A stretch of 64,000 nucleotides of DNA from Archegozetes longisetosus (GCA_018873245.2 JAEMBT020000004.1:9502652-9566651), one strand, 5' to 3'; counted from the stretch's first letter, positions 1 to 13,692 are shown. Notes: generated by a model from the letters alone, not told the origin. Numbers and translations: made by a program.

Positions 1-2407
1 AAAAAGTAGACGGACATAAAAATTCAAGCACCTGGAGTTTGGCCATAGATACTGAGTCATTGATAGCTTATAGTGGTGGAAGTGATTCGTGTGTTTCAAG
101 CTGTGATATTCTTAGTACAATAACTCCATTCAATTCAGTTGTAAAACAAAATTTAGAGTCAAAAGAAGTCAGATTTATAAATATGTCTGGAGAGTCTTTA
201 GAGCTTTTCAGTGCATCAAATAGTGGAGATTTACTAATTTTGTCAATTCTTAACAATGATATGATTTCTAGCTATAGCCAGTTGAGAGATGTTTTTAAAA
301 CTTATTGTTCAATAGATATCAGTGAAGAACGAAATAAAATTTTATTAGGCTCTAAATGTGGAAACATTGCGATCATTCAAACGAACAGTAAAACAGAAAA
401 TCCTTTTGAAGTGTCTATCAAAAAAGTACACAACGGAAAGTTTTTAGTGTCTGTTTTGTTAATTGTGATAGTTTTATAAGTTGTGCCAACAATGGAGAAG
501 TTTATATTTGGGATTTGACAACTTTTTCTTCATTAGGCAAATGTGAATTACCAAATTCTAGGCATCGATGGGTTTTGGCGGGCCTGCTTTACAAACAAAT
601 GTTGGTTTTAGGTGATCGATGTGGTAGTCTTTTTGTTTATTCAAAGTTAAGCAGTAGCCCCACTCAAGAATTTCGTAATTTACACGGACGTAATGGAGTG
701 ACTGCTATTAAGATAAAGCCAAATACAAACTTCATGTATTCGGGTGGTCGTAATGGAAAAATATTTGAATTTCTTTTAGAGGAAAATAAATGCTCTCTTT
801 TGAGAACTTTCAGAATTTTCGCTGATATGGAATGGATTGGAAATTTTCATTTTGATGAAAAAACTGGCCAATTCTCATATGTTTGTGGTTTCGAATCCCG
901 AAATTTCGTTGTTTGGGATGATAGAGAAGAGAAGTTTATTTATAGTATTGAATGCGGCGGTGGACATCGATCATGGGATTTCACTATAAGTCAAAATCGG
1001 TTATATTTCTGTTACGTAAAACAAGAAAAGTTAATATGTTTTGATAAGGAATTACCGAAAATTCGAAATTCAGCCGAAGTGATGACTTCATGCTTAACTA
1101 AAGGTTCCCACTGCAGGAGAATTAATTGCTGTTCAATTTTATTCAATCGAAACAAGAATTGTTCAAACATTTATTTTGCGACTGCCGGCGAAGACAATGC
1201 TATTAACATAAATAGTTTAGACACTAAAATAAATGTGTCTAAAGTTGAGTTAGTTGTTTGTGGTCATATATCGAATATTTCTGCTATAAGTGTGTATTGC
1301 TCTGAACTCGAGTCAGTTTGTTATATGGTTTCTGTTGGTGGAAGATCTCAGTTAATGATCTGGGAAATTAAGATTAAAGATAAAAATTTAATCTGTAAAC
1401 AAATGATTAACAACTTTTTATGGCCTTCCGATATTTTCTTGCGAAAAACTATCAAAACTTCAGACTCGTTGCTATCAGATCCACAAATTCGCTATTTGGA
1501 CGCAAGTATTAGTCAAATTTCTGAAGAAAAGTATTTGATTTCTACGGCATGTTCTGATTCAGCGTTTCGATTGTTTATTTTCGACCGAAATCAAGTTGAA
1601 CTCGAATTGATTAGCATTACCTCTTTTAATAGAAGTTGTGTTTTAAAAGTGATGAATATTTTCACATCACATATCATTACAGCGTCAAACGATGGAACAC
1701 TCAAGATATGGTCTCTGTTTGAATCTTTATTTGAAAACTTGACTCTCACTCCGTTGGCTGACAATCAAATCAATTTGAGCTCGCTTTTTGAGATGCAATT
1801 CCATCAGTCAGGAATCAATGCGTTGGATGTCTTTCATCTGAATGGTATTTGATTTATAGACTAAACTCCTAATTGAATCTATTAGGAACTAAATTCTATT
1901 TTTTCAACTAAAGAGAATTTATGGCTAATCGCGAGCGGTGGAGACGATAACACCATTTTGTTGTCTTTATTAAAATGTTCAAACAACAACTTTAGTCGGG
2001 TGGCTTATGTAGAAGAAAAATATGTTCATTCGTCACAGATTACGGGTATAAAAACATTTTAACCATTTTCTATACCAATATTAATAATTCATGTTTTCAT
2101 CCTAACTAAGGAATCAAAATAATGTCTGAAAATACAGTTCTTAGTGTGTCAATTGATCAAAGAGTCATAGTATGGAAATATGATTTAAATTATGAGCTTA
2201 CGAGCTTAAATCTAGAGCCGATCGCATCATATATTTCATGTATCGCTGATATTTCCTCATTTTGTGCTACATTTGATTCGTAAGTTATCGAATTCAAGTT
2301 AAAAAATATTTAGTTTAATATTTTTTTAATTCATAAATATTTATAGGGATGAAAATAAATGGCAACTAATCGTTTGTGGCGAAGGATACGAGGCTATAAG
2401 ACATTGA
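1..2407 (+). CDS. WDR6: WDR6-like WD40 protein, 5'-truncated, with apparent frameshift
   Basis: C-terminal part of a large WD40-repeat protein. In human and yeast relatives (WDR6/Trm734) it is the non-catalytic partner of the FTSJ1/Trm7 methyltransferase for 2'-O-methylation at tRNA position 34; that role is family knowledge. The window starts inside the gene, reading in frame from base 3 (GHKNSSTWSLAI, YSGGSDSCV). Exons: <3-1844, 1914-2045, 2111-2279, 2347-2407; introns of 65-69 bp with GT-AG ends and matching phases. The last exon ends in a short WDR6-like tail (LIVCGEGYEAIRH, stop 2405-2407). WD signatures include GEVYIWDL, GGDDNTILL and QRVIVWKYD. The frame changes at the T-run 441-445: before it HNGKF, after it SVCFVNCDSFIS then ANNGEVYIWDL, which together make one normal WD blade if one base is missing. 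A 33-nt intron at 447-480 with a GTGTCT donor is a weaker alternative. Identification is strong; intactness is uncertain. Confidence 0.88.
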
Positions 2408-3889
2408 TTACATTAGTTTTGAAGTATGAGTAGTTCGCTGCTGGAGCATAAACCACACGAAAACATGTTTTAAATACTAAACACAGAGCTTGTTTATAAA
2501 ATCTAATTTTTACAACAATTGTTATATTTTTATCATAGAAAACAAACTATTCATTTGATTCCAAGTTCAATTGAAAGTCTATTTCAAGTTCTCGTTTGAG
2601 AGTCTATTTATTCAATTTGTTGGAAAACCAATAAATACATTGTATTTATAGAAAACCATTTATTACAAAATTTAAAGTCATTTTACAACAGATATGGCTC
2701 GATATCAATTAGTGATAAATATAAAAATTGATCCACTGATAAGAATTTTATTTACAGCATATTGTATTAATATTTGAAGTACAATAAAGTTTTCTGCGAC
2801 ACAACTGATTATTATTATTATTATTATTATTACAATAATTTTGGTTTATTGAGATCTTTTCAATAAGTACTATATAAAGATATACTGATGTTAATGTTCT
2901 AAAGACTTGGATCTTTTCTAAGTCAGTCACTGACTGTATCTTATTTACATAAACTTTACTCAACTTATAGTTAATTCCAATGATAGATAAGATTAAAAAT
3001 CGAAATTTTATACCAAAATATAAATATTTACTTATGTTTTATATATCAATAGTTATATAACAAATACTTGAAAATCCAGGTCTGAACTCATGACTGACTT
3101 CTAGATTGAAATACTTGTGATATATTACGATGATACTTGTAATAATTGTTATCAAAGTGTGAAAATGTCATGTTATAAACCTACTGAACAGTGAAGTAAT
3201 GAACAGCATTTAAAGATTAGGAAAACCTTTTGTGAACACAGTTTCATATTAGGCACTATTGACTTGGACTTGAATTTTTCAATTACTTTCCACTAACAAT
3301 TGGTGAAAATTTTGTTTGTATAAACCCAAATCCTATTAATTTTGCACAAAAATTCTTTTTCAATAAAAAATATTCCCCTGACTAACGAAAACGTTAGCAT
3401 TTGTTCCAATTAATGAACATGTTAATTTTGAACAGTTTTAGAGAGCACTTAAATATAGAAATTTTCATTAAATAATTGCCAGTCATATGATTTTAAGGCA
3501 AGGTTTGTTTGTGATCCTTAATTAATATATGAAAATATTGTGCATTTATTTCATGAACAAAAATATACTAATCGTCGCTAACAACACAAAATCGCTAACA
3601 ATCTAATATTATGTTTATTAACATTCGATAAAAAACGGTCACAACTTTAGTTTGGATGTAAACGAGTAAAAATTATAAAAAAAATGAATGCATAGATAGT
3701 TAAATTGTCAAAATAAACTTTTTAGACATTGTCTTAGGCTTAGCATTAAATTAATAAAATGCAAGATATGTGTCAATTAAGGCTGCCTTCAAATGCATCA
3801 CTCGAGTATTGATTGAACTGATTAATTGGATTAGTATTGCTTTTGTCTGAACAGGCTGTCATCAAAATTGTGGATTAGTTTAATGTAAT
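2408..3889. other. Convergent spacer between WDR6 and FAM43-like
   Basis: AT-rich sequence between two convergent genes, so it should hold both 3' UTRs. Candidate AATAAA polyadenylation signals for WDR6 occur near 2629 and 2783. An (ATT)n run lies at about 2808-2832. No other gene seen. Confidence 0.6.
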
Positions 3890-4676
3890 TTATACCGAAC
3901 CCGTAGTTTTAAGAGAAATCACTTCATCCGAATGAAGGCTCTCGTCATCGACAATGCATTCCTCATCGAAATCATTCTCTTCTGTGATGTCTTCAACAAT
4001 TGAAGTCAATTTTGGGGCACTTTTAGACCTTTCGAGAGGTGCTCTAAAGTTGGCTAAACCTGTGACTAGAAGTTGTTTACGAATCGGGATTTCAGAGAGC
4101 GAGAGCCGAGCGTTTTGTCGTAACTTTTTCTCGCGTCTGAACTCTTGTAAAGCAGTCGACAGTTTGTCATTAAGTGACTGAGACATTCGCTAATCAATGA
4201 GAGATAAGAATAAAAGAATTAATAAGGGTTAAAAAGAAGAGATAAAAAAAGCTGAGTACTTGAGCCAGTTCTTCTTTGCTACAAAGAACTGCGTGACATC
4301 TTAACTCTGGCTTCGATTTTCTTCCCTCGTGTCTATATATCCAACAAAACACTTTTGGATACAATGAATGCCAACAACAATAAGTGATTTTATTGGCCCA
4401 ATACTCGGTCAGTCCGTGCTCTTTAGTCACTGCTTTGAGACCCGAATTACAAATGGTTAATTTCATATGAATATCGCTCTTAACATTTGCACAATAGTTG
4501 TTCCAAAGAGTCTCTAATGGTTTGTCAACCGATTGGTCACCTTTAGCCCATGGCGTCAACACATTCCCCAAATACACCACTTTATGCGTAGGATCACTTT
4601 CGGTGATAGTCAATGATCTCTTTGTGTTCCAGAATTTTAGACCATTCAGATTGAAAGGAACGCCAACTGATGACAT
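3890..4676 (-). CDS. FAM43-like phosphotyrosine-binding (PTB/PID) domain protein
   Basis: Two exons on the minus strand, 4260-4676 and 3890-4189, joined in phase 0 across a 70-bp intron (donor GTACTC after ...EELAQ, acceptor ATTAG), giving 238 residues. The ATG at 4674-4676 is the first after an in-frame TGA, although a 5' non-coding exon is possible. Residues about 20-150 form a PTB/PID-type domain: SDPTHKVVYLGN near its start, MKLTICNSGLK in the middle, then YPKVFCWIYRHE and ELRCHAVLCSKEELAQ. Exon 2 has the FAM43 hallmark ERSKSAPKLTSIVEDITEE at about residues 192-210, after a charged helix, then an acidic tail. Human FAM43A is much longer (about 420 residues) because of its C-terminal extension. 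FAM43 proteins are poorly characterised adaptors; a Notch-related role has been suggested for some. The exact function here is unknown. Confidence 0.9.
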
Positions 4677-7585
4677 GATCCTATCATCTAATTGTTTAAT
4701 ATCTCTTCAGTTATTATTATATCGATTACTATTAACACTATTATTATTATTTATATTATTATTTATATTATTACTGACATTAAATGTCTTTGAATATAAG
4801 AAACACTTTTATTGAAATCGATAAACAATTATTGAGTAATTAATGACATTAATACTAATATAAAACTGAAGAATAATAAATAAAAAACTAGTCTTTAATA
4901 AGAGAAATGATGTCCAATTAGGTTAAGGGGTCAGAAGCTTGGTGAATTTCAATTGGCGCTTAGGGATTGAAGTGATCACTCCATAGCCACCATTTCATGC
5001 AGTCACCAGTTGTTCGTTGCTTATTATCCCTATTGCAATACTATTTTGTAATATTTTTCGACAACTTTTCCCTATTATATTCAACTCTAGTCTAACTTTA
5101 CGATGTAGTAACAACCATATCACGGCTAACTCATTTATTCTTCAAGTATTAGATCCTACATTTAAATCCCTTTCATCTAAATCAAGGCTAGAGTCTGATA
5201 AATTTGTTAGCTTTTGTTTTCTTATCTGTTTGTTTTGCTTGCGTTTCATAACAACTGTGTTTTACTGTAGTTTAGTTGAACAACTTTCAGAATGGCAAAC
5301 CTATCTGTTGGCACTATGTCAGACAACAAATTATCACATTAGTTTATTTGTTCATTCACAAAAGTTACTAATTATTAAACAAACTTTTAAAATATACAAG
5401 TTTTATCAGTTAAAAGTAATTAAAAGTAGTTAAAATAATAAAATGATTAAATATATTAATAGTAATTTAAGTAAGGGTCGTGTTTGTATGCGAACGTTGT
5501 TTGTGTTACTACCTATCATTTACTTATTTTGAACGGAAAGTTTGAAATCTCTACAGTGAACGCGAACAAACACGAAAAAATTTGCGATCTCTAATGGAAA
5601 ATTATCGAGATGTTAAGTTTCTCGATAAAGTTTGAATAGACGAGCTTAATTATAATCAAAATTGGATAAAAATACTATAGATTTGAATTTACTTTGCAAA
5701 GTGAATGAATGACTATTATAGTACACTTGAATTAATATCAATCCTAACCAATTAATACCAGTTTATGCTAGTCTCAATCACCTAAACCAACTCTTTAGTT
5801 AGTCATGTGAATCCTTAATCACACCCGTTCTTAGTTACCGCACTTGCTATCTTATCAAATTTTTAGAATCTTTCGACACACAATCTGATAGTTTTCTATT
5901 CGCAAACTTATCAAATAGTTATCATTCACTTGAAGTTCTGTTTTTTGTCTTTCCCAGAAGTAATCACAGGTAAAACAATAATAATCAAGAGTTCTTCAAT
6001 CTCTAATGTCTCCAAATGTCTCCGACAGTCAAATGACTCGAAATATTGTTAGAATTAAACACTAAATGGTTGAGCGATATTATGCGATAAGTTATTTTCA
6101 TTACAGCAGTTTAAATTGAATATAAGAGTTGAGAATGGAAACATTAAAGTTATGGTTAAGCAGATTCTCAAAAAAGTTCAACAAATAAGAGTCATATGAT
6201 TAATACATCAGCCGATTATAGTCGTAACAAAGAGTGATCGAATTTGACGTATCAACTGCTAAAGTGGTTTTTGATTACGATTCTCGTGAGAGCTATTAGT
6301 TGAGGAATAGGAATGAAGTGAATATTGAATAGAGTAGTACCATATGAAAGGCACGCGACACGCATTAGTATGCAATGCAAAGAACTATTCCTCTATTATC
6401 CTAAACTTTATTTCAGTCGTTCTTTAATCTAAACGCATAAATAACTCTTAGTGCTAAATATTTAATTAATTTAATACCATTTAAACGATAAAAGCCTTTG
6501 AAAAATTTGATTTCAATCTCATTTGGATTTGTATCAAATTTAAGCTCAATTTACTTAATATTCGCGCCTTTCAGATAAAGATCTCTGCTTTGGAAATGCG
6601 TTTGAAAATGAAATTATATTAAAAGATAGCAGACTTCGATTGGCAGAGAATTCAATTTTTTATGAGCGAAGAGCAGACATTTGACCACAAATTTATTATA
6701 TTTAGAGTTATTGAGCTATTTGTCTTCCGCTCAGTTTTATAAAGTCTAAACCGGAGAGCAGCAAATTTATATTAATGATTGGGTCAACTTTAAAGCCGTC
6801 AATTGTGTGAACAAAATTCTAGATTAAATGGTAATTTATAGTATGGCACGTCTAAGCGATTAAAAGCAAACATATTTGGAGGGATAAGCATTTTAGCTTG
6901 ATTACTCTCTCTCTCTCTCTCTTCCCGTATAATCAAATAATTTCATCTCACTCTACACTCCATAGCTTTAGAGTTCAATTTTATGCTTTTGATACCAGAG
7001 AAAAAAGTTTGTGCATTACTTTGAAGTATCTGAAGAATTGTTACCTTTTTTATTGGGAGAACTCAAATGATTCTTTGGTAATTCTTTTTCATTGCTGATG
7101 ACCCGATGCGCCGAAATAATAAGAGCAGTGGCGCTGAGTTTTTGAATGTGTTATTTGTATGAATAGTTTAAAAAAGTTGATGATACGAATGTATGGCTCC
7201 CTTTTTGCAGATTAAAATAGGGGTTTATCTTGATTTACATGAAATGCCCATTAAAGCACTGACATTTCTATACAACCAGCCGTCTCTCGGGTCGTCAAAT
7301 GCAAACCTATTCATTATGACAATGCTCTCCTGTGCCGAAGAAGTACTTGTGTTACCGAATAAAATACTTGAATAATACTTACGATTATTTTCACAATTTA
7401 TTCAACTGCTCAATCATTGCAGAGAACTTTTTCATGAATTAAAGAATTGTTGAGCAGCTGATTCTGTTTCTAGTTGAAAATTCTAAGAAGTAATTGAAAA
7501 ATTTCAAATCTAAATAAAAATGATTTCATATCTTGATTCGGTTGACTCAAACAATGTGTTAGTAAGAGAGATATTTGAAGCTAGT

Positions 7586-7670
7586 GATTGGTGGAGTCAG
7601 TGCCGTTAAGTGCTATCAGTAATGCTATTTGAATAGGAGATAGAGCTTTATAGCGCTGACTCGACGAATC
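7586..7670 (+). ncRNA. MicroRNA-like hairpin A (family of three)
   Basis: The 5' arm 7586-7618 pairs with the 3' arm 7638-7670 over about 32 positions, closing on a loop of about 19 nt. GATT/AATC, GAGTCAG/CTGACTC and CTATC/GATAG pair exactly; the middle has small mismatches and G:U pairs. Read on the plus strand there are about three G:U wobbles that would be A.C mismatches on the other strand, so plus-strand transcription is favoured. The 3' arm (GAGCTTTATAGCGCTGAC then TCGACGA) is shared with hairpins at 21600 and 26778. I recognise no known mature microRNA. A hairpin-forming repeat is the alternative. Confidence 0.45.
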
Positions 7671-8218
7671 AATTTTTAACTTCTTTCAAAGATCTGACTT
7701 TTGGCTGTTAAATGTATTTTATTTTGAATTAATCATGTCAAGAATACAGAAATTAAATAAAGTGAAAGTGAGATATCTGTTGCATGAATAATAAAGTTGG
7801 GATCATTAAATTTTTCATATATTTGCCTATAATACAGACTCTGAAGCAGTAGTAAACTGACAATACTTTCCTTTTAGAGTAATTTATTTGTTGATAATTG
7901 AAAAGCAGTCATTCCTTTCAAATTGAAGTGAAATGACAATTGAAGTTTGAAGAGTAGATTTGAAACTTGCGTTCAGAAAATTTAATAAAAGTTCCATTTG
8001 CTTACAATAAATGCATTCGCGATTAGCCTAAAGCCAAATAGGCCTCGAGTTGTATTTAAATTACTAAATAAGCGAACGAATTGTAGATCCATTTTGCGCC
8101 TATTCTGCCAAATGTGAAGAAAGCGCAAAAAGAGTAAGGGTTTCAGTCAGTTATACGAAACAATTATATTATCTCAGGTAAAGAGATTCAGACTCTTACT
8201 TAATTTTTAGTTTTGGAA

Positions 8219-8242
8219 GAGAGAGAGAGAGAGAGAGAGAGA
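8219..8242. repeat. (GA)n microsatellite
   Basis: Uninterrupted GA dinucleotide run of 12 units in the spacer upstream of the first Sox gene. Confidence 0.95.
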
Positions 8243-11200
8243 AACCTCTTCTAGCACTTGACTACTGCTGTGATAATACAAAATGATTATGATTCTTGAT
8301 AGAAAAATTCTTTGAAGTGTAAATATTGCTGGCTGCAAACTCGAGAAATTGTTTATTCGAGTGAAAAATAGTTTGACAATTTCTAGTATTATAAAATATT
8401 ATTTATTGAGTAAATTTGGGTTTTATATTGCCGCCAAAAGGCAATAAGGATCAAATGTAAAGTGAAGAGTGGAGAAAAAGCAGAGCAACTATAGATTCAA
8501 TGAGTCCACTTGGTTTGGAGGTGTTGAATCTTTTTTCAACATAAAAATAATGCCTTACTTCAAGGTATTGTAACTTTATTGCTATAAGCATTGTATTGAA
8601 TAGTAAACAGAAGAGTGTGATTTATTATTAGTTTCACTTATACACAGTATTTCGTCCAAATCAAAGCAGTTTTTTATATTTGCAAACGTTTGCATTTAAA
8701 CACAATACTCTTGAAATGATACAAATTTTCAAATACAACACAACGCTATACCTCATACCTCATAGGAGTATTGTTGAGAAACTACTTTTATTTATCAATA
8801 ACTATTTATATTCGTTTCTTTATGGGACAAAATATTTTTTAGAGCAACTAAACTGATCATAAAGGAGCAAAAAATCATTTCTCTTATCTGACTCTTTTAA
8901 GAATATTTATTACAACTGTTAGTTATAGTGTATATTTCAAATGTTTGGCATTGGCATTGAATGCCCACTGGCTAACTATTTAATATGACTGCTCGGTCAG
9001 TTAATAATACCTTTTGAGTTATTGCTCGAATATATTGTCCACTTCGATAGTGATAACAGACAGTTATGTTGCATTCAAGTATCAGAAAGAACACTAAATC
9101 TGTGTTCGCTAAACAAAATTCACGATAAGAAACTCCAATATTTCAGCCACAATACAACCTAATATAAGATGGTTTTCTAACTTGCAAAACTCATATTTTG
9201 CCTCAATTCAATTGATATATTTGATATGATGGCGGATCGCAACCATTGAACTGCTTAATAAGTTTATACACTATCGCCTTGTTGCACTTCATCTTTTCTC
9301 TCCTTCCATCGCATCGCTGAAATCCAATTGTTATTGATTATTGTTTTTCGCCAACATTAGCCAGAACCAAATCAAATAGTGTCAAATAATTACAGATGGT
9401 TACACATTGTTCATAGAAGTGATTTCCGTGGAAGAGACGATATAGAAGAGAAAGATCTATAGAAAGAGTAGTGAACTTATTCTATAGATCTGTATACTAA
9501 CATTAGAAATAATGCTATAAACTAGGCTTTTAAACAAATAATAAGTCGCTCGTATGTTTGGAACCCTACCATTTTGCTTAGTGTTGTCCTACTGTCATAA
9601 CATCGATGATCTCTAAGACCATTTCCTGATGGTTTCCTGGTTCAGGTTTCCTGGCAATGAAGGCGGGCGATCTTTCCGCGAACAGTCCAGATAGATGTAG
9701 GCTAGATTGGCTTGTTTCTGGTTTCAACACTGATTGGCATTGATTTTAGGGTAGAATTGTGAAAACAGACTGAAAAACCTTAGCGGTTACAATAGTTAGT
9801 GATTGTAGATGAAGTAAAAACTAGTAGTGATACTCTTTAGTGAATAGTTAAATATAACAATAGTCTGAAAGCTTATTACTTGTCTCGGTAACAAGTGAAA
9901 TATCATTGTGGTCATAGACATAGTGCAGTGAATGACATGAAACCATTGTATTGTGTCAAAAGCAGACTTGAGCCGTGAGGGGTTTGAGTGTATTGTGTAA
10001 AAGCATTTTTGCACTAAGTGTAGTGTTTTGTGGCGACAAGCTTTTTCATATCATCACAGAGACTCTCGCTAGAACACTAATAGCACTCTTCTTTATTATT
10101 GATCTTTTGTCCATCTTTAGTCTAAAATGAGCTGTTTTAGGCTAATAGCACAATAAGTTATTATATAAGCTTCGTGTCAGTCTTATATATACCCGAATAA
10201 CTTTATTAGAGGAGATCTTACTTGATAAAAGAGGATATCTTTTCTATTGACCAACACAACTACAAATAATTAAACTTCAATTAAATAACATATAATAATC
10301 GTCATGACTTCTAAATAAAAAACACTATCAAACAATTCTTCCACTCTATCTCTATCTCTATCAACTCATTTGAATTGATCAAAATGAAAGACAGATTTTT
10401 CGAGTGAACAATTCAAATGTGAGTCGTAAAAAAGAGCAGATAATCAAATTAATCAAGAAATGGGTTCATATTAATTAAGGCAGACATTCTTTAATGCAAA
10501 CAGTGACTCCCAAGTGACGTAAACTTATTCAAAATTGCCAAAACATATCGAGAGGAGACAGATCTGACTCTTTACTACAATTGAATAAAGTTGAGAATAA
10601 AGTGGAATCTGGTTGAGAATGTATGATCAATTGATTTCTTTAGGAGGATCAGCCATCAAGTTCCCACCCCATGCCTTTGTAAGCAGTCCTCTAATTGGCA
10701 GTTGAAGCAAACATTCTGTGGTATCTCTTGCCAAGCTAGAGCATTCACAACAGCAAAGCAGTCATCAAAGTCTTTTGATTGAAACACAAACCATTCTCTA
10801 TTTAAAGTAAAATATTAGAACAAGTGCACTATTAAACTTGATTATTATTATTATTATTATTAGTTCTTTTATCAAGTTTATTATTACCATCAATGCATTA
10901 ACTACTATTCCGTATTAAGTTTTAATTAACGAAACTTATTTTAAGTTTCTTTTGGTAAGTCACAACTTTTATTGATTAATTAAACAAACAGTTTTAAATC
11001 TATTCAATACATAGATATTTTTATTGTCAAACTTATGAACCATTTATTTACTTTTCGACAATAGTCTCATTTGAATAAAAGTTTATTAGCAGTACTAGTG
11101 TTAAGGTTAAAAGCATGAAGGTAGTTTATAATAGAAATCTGATTAAATTATTGTTTATGAAAACCATCAATAATTAAAAATAAGCGAGTAAAATCAAGTT

Positions 11201-11376
11201 TAATATTTGTTTCGATTTATTAAACAAGTCATGTGCTCTTAATCAAAGTCTTTTTAAACTCTACATTAATTCAGATTAACGTTTTTAAAATAAACTCAAA
11301 TTTAAATCAATTAAATAGCTAAGCAACTAATAACTTATAACTTTTAATTTTGATCGATTCAGGAATACTCACGAAA

Positions 11377-13692
11377 ATGAATGTGACATCAGTTAAAAGC
11401 AATAACGATCATGTGAAGCGTCCGATGAATGCTTTTATGGTTTGGAGTAGAGGACAACGAAGAAAGGTAATCAACTTTTCAATTTGATAGTTATTTAAGA
11501 AATAAAAGAGCAATACAATATCTATAGATTATTAGTATTTAAACTTTTGAAAAATTCAAAACTTAGCTAAACTGACAGACATAAGTTAACTAAGTTGTGT
11601 TGGTCAATGAAGCTTAGCTATCTTGAATATTGAAAGTTTTTTAAAAGATCGAGCTCTGAAAAGGTAGTGCTATCAAATAATTCACTAAAGCAATAGATAA
11701 GTTTTGCTAGCCTAGCCTTTATAACAGTAGCCTTACGGAATTGATCAGAAGTACAAGTGATATACAAATTTATAATGGCTGGAAGATTTCTTTTCGAATT
11801 AATCAGTAAAGATTGCAGAATTTGCAATTTGAAACTTACAAAAGAATAAATTTATATTGAATCTACGAACATGACACGAAACAATGTTGGTTACAACAAA
11901 TATGCCGTCAGGTGTTTGATGGAACCAATTTTTCTTAACAAACAGCTAATTTCATATAACTGAACACTTTTTGAACGCTTCTGGTGCATGTATTAGTTTT
12001 TTATTATGAACAAATTTTGATGCCATCAAAGATTCATTCCTATGATGACTGAGTTGCTATGCTGGCAAAAGTAAAATTTAGAATAATTGAAGTAATTTGT
12101 GTTTATTTTACGCATAAGGAGTGAAAAAGTGAAACCACATAATAATAGTTGATAAGAGAATAATAAAATTTAGAATGCAATCAAATTGAAAAATACATAC
12201 ACTGTATAATAGATAGCATTGGAAAATCCGAAGATGCATAACTCCGAAATAAGTAAGCGATTAGGGAATGAATGGAAAAATTTAAGGTATGCGCAGCTTA
12301 AGAGCTATTATAATATTTAATATAAAAGTAATGATTATTCATTAAATCTATTGTACTCAGCGACGGCGAAAAGCGACCCTTCATTGAAGAAGCCAAGCGA
12401 TTGAGAGCGGTATGTTTTATTACAACAATATAATAATTTAAATTAGTTTTATTCATACTTCAATAACTAAATATAGTATTAGTCACATGTGAACCATTCA
12501 AATAATCCATTTTGATTCGTTACGCAAACCTTTTTATGGCTATCAAATAGTTTTTCAATCTTTCTATCCATTATTTGTTTAGCAAAAGTCAATCAAATCA
12601 AAACTTATAAAGCATGCCATTATTGTTAACAGATGCATATGAAAGAACATCCCGATTATAAGTACAAACCCCGACGTAAGCCAAAGCATCTTATGAAAAA
12701 AGGTGAACAATTCAGCATTTATTCAAATAATATGAGCTGACTAAAGTTGTAAACGCTTATAATTTATGCATCATATAACACTATACAGACAGATACCCGT
12801 TTCCCATGCCTTACATTCAGGCACCGATGGATTATCTGGGCTTTCAGGCGGCGGCCGCACTGCCGCGATCTCTCTTTCCACCTCTGACTCCGACTTCATT
12901 AGGTTTAAGCCCATTCAATGAAACATATTTTCCGCCACTTGAAGCCAATCGTCCTCTGGGACACGAGACTCTGATGGATCACTCGTCACTCGCGAGCCAT
13001 CACCACAGTCACCATCACAGTCAGGACGCGAAACTTGGCATAAGTGGTGCCTTTGATATGAAAAGCCTGTTGCTCTCTGGACATAATCACTGCCAGAGCA
13101 GCTCAAACCCTAATTCTAGTATATCGTGTGCATCTGCAGCTTATAATTTATTTATGCCGTGCGGCTGTGGCTTTCATGCATCGGCTCAAACGCCATCACT
13201 TGGACTCCAGTCTTTCGCACAAATGGCACAATCATCATCTGCCACAACCTCTACAATACCATCTACTTCAACATCTCAATTAACTTCTCAGTCCAATAGT
13301 CTTATTAGACCAGTGACTAAACTGCCGACTCAGAGAATAGATGAACGAAATAAGTCTAATTCCGAGTCGCCGTCACCTCCTGGCTTCAGGTTAAGCCACC
13401 CGACAGTCATCAGCAACAATTCTTCTGCTTCATCGAGTCCTTCATCTCCAGTCCCAACATTCACGGCTTCACATTTGTTAGGATTGTATTCGCATTACTT
13501 CACAAATGGTGAGTACATTGAATAGTTTGCGATATGATATATGCAAATATTTCTAATACTATTGTCCTGTAATTTGTGTCTCGTGTTTGGTGTTCAGCCG
13601 CTACTGGTATGAAACAGTTGAGTAGCAGCACATCGACCACTAGCCCGACAAAGTCATCCCCGAATTCTGCAATATTCGATTCTGGTATGTGA
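11377..13692 (+). CDS. SoxB2-type (Sox21-like) HMG-box transcription factor, gene 1
   Basis: Sequence-specific HMG-box factor acting in the nucleus. Six coding exons: 11377-11466, 12213-12286, 12361-12409, 12633-12702, 12789-13508, 13598-13692, with consistent phases (0, 2, 0, 1, 1), giving 365 residues. The HMG box spans about residues 11-89: [20 protein letters not shown], then [18 protein letters not shown], then [20 protein letters not shown] and [18 protein letters not shown]. It is followed by [12 protein letters not shown] (about 93-104), as just after the box in Sox14/Sox21 proteins. The rest is low-complexity (His-rich near 164-172, Ser/Thr-rich later) with a Cys patch, MPCGCGF, near 217. 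Three introns cut the HMG box itself. The box has Ile where most SoxB proteins have Met (RRK-M-A). The final TGA at 13690 follows TCTGGTATG and overlaps a possible GTATGT donor, so a further exon is possible. Group B2 is well supported; Sox21a versus Sox21b is not decided. Confidence 0.93.

Larger units (their letters stand above)
4677..11376. other. Gene-poor region upstream of the first Sox gene
   Basis: About 6.7 kb without a recognised protein gene. Open frames such as 5017-5433 have no family signature and the low-complexity composition of AT-rich spacer. It contains TTA/TTTATA-rich sequence at about 4738-4775, (CT)n at 6905-6922, (GA)n at 8219-8242, (ATT)n at 10841-10862 and the hairpin annotated at 7586. 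Being upstream of a developmental transcription factor, it may hold enhancers or a 5' untranslated exon; the sequence alone does not show them. Confidence 0.5.

Noticed and set aside
5017-5433. 138-codon open frame upstream of the first Sox gene
   Set aside because: Leu/Phe/Ser-rich composition typical of AT-rich spacer, no domain and no recognisable homologue.
6348-6357. AAGGCACGCG, identical to the seed region of miR-124
   Set aside because: The match stops after ten bases and no complementary arm lies on either side, so it is not a miR-124 precursor.
9450-9492. 12-bp perfect hairpin AGATCTATAGAA with a 15-nt loop
   Set aside because: Stem too short for a microRNA, and no run of T follows to suggest a Pol III transcript.
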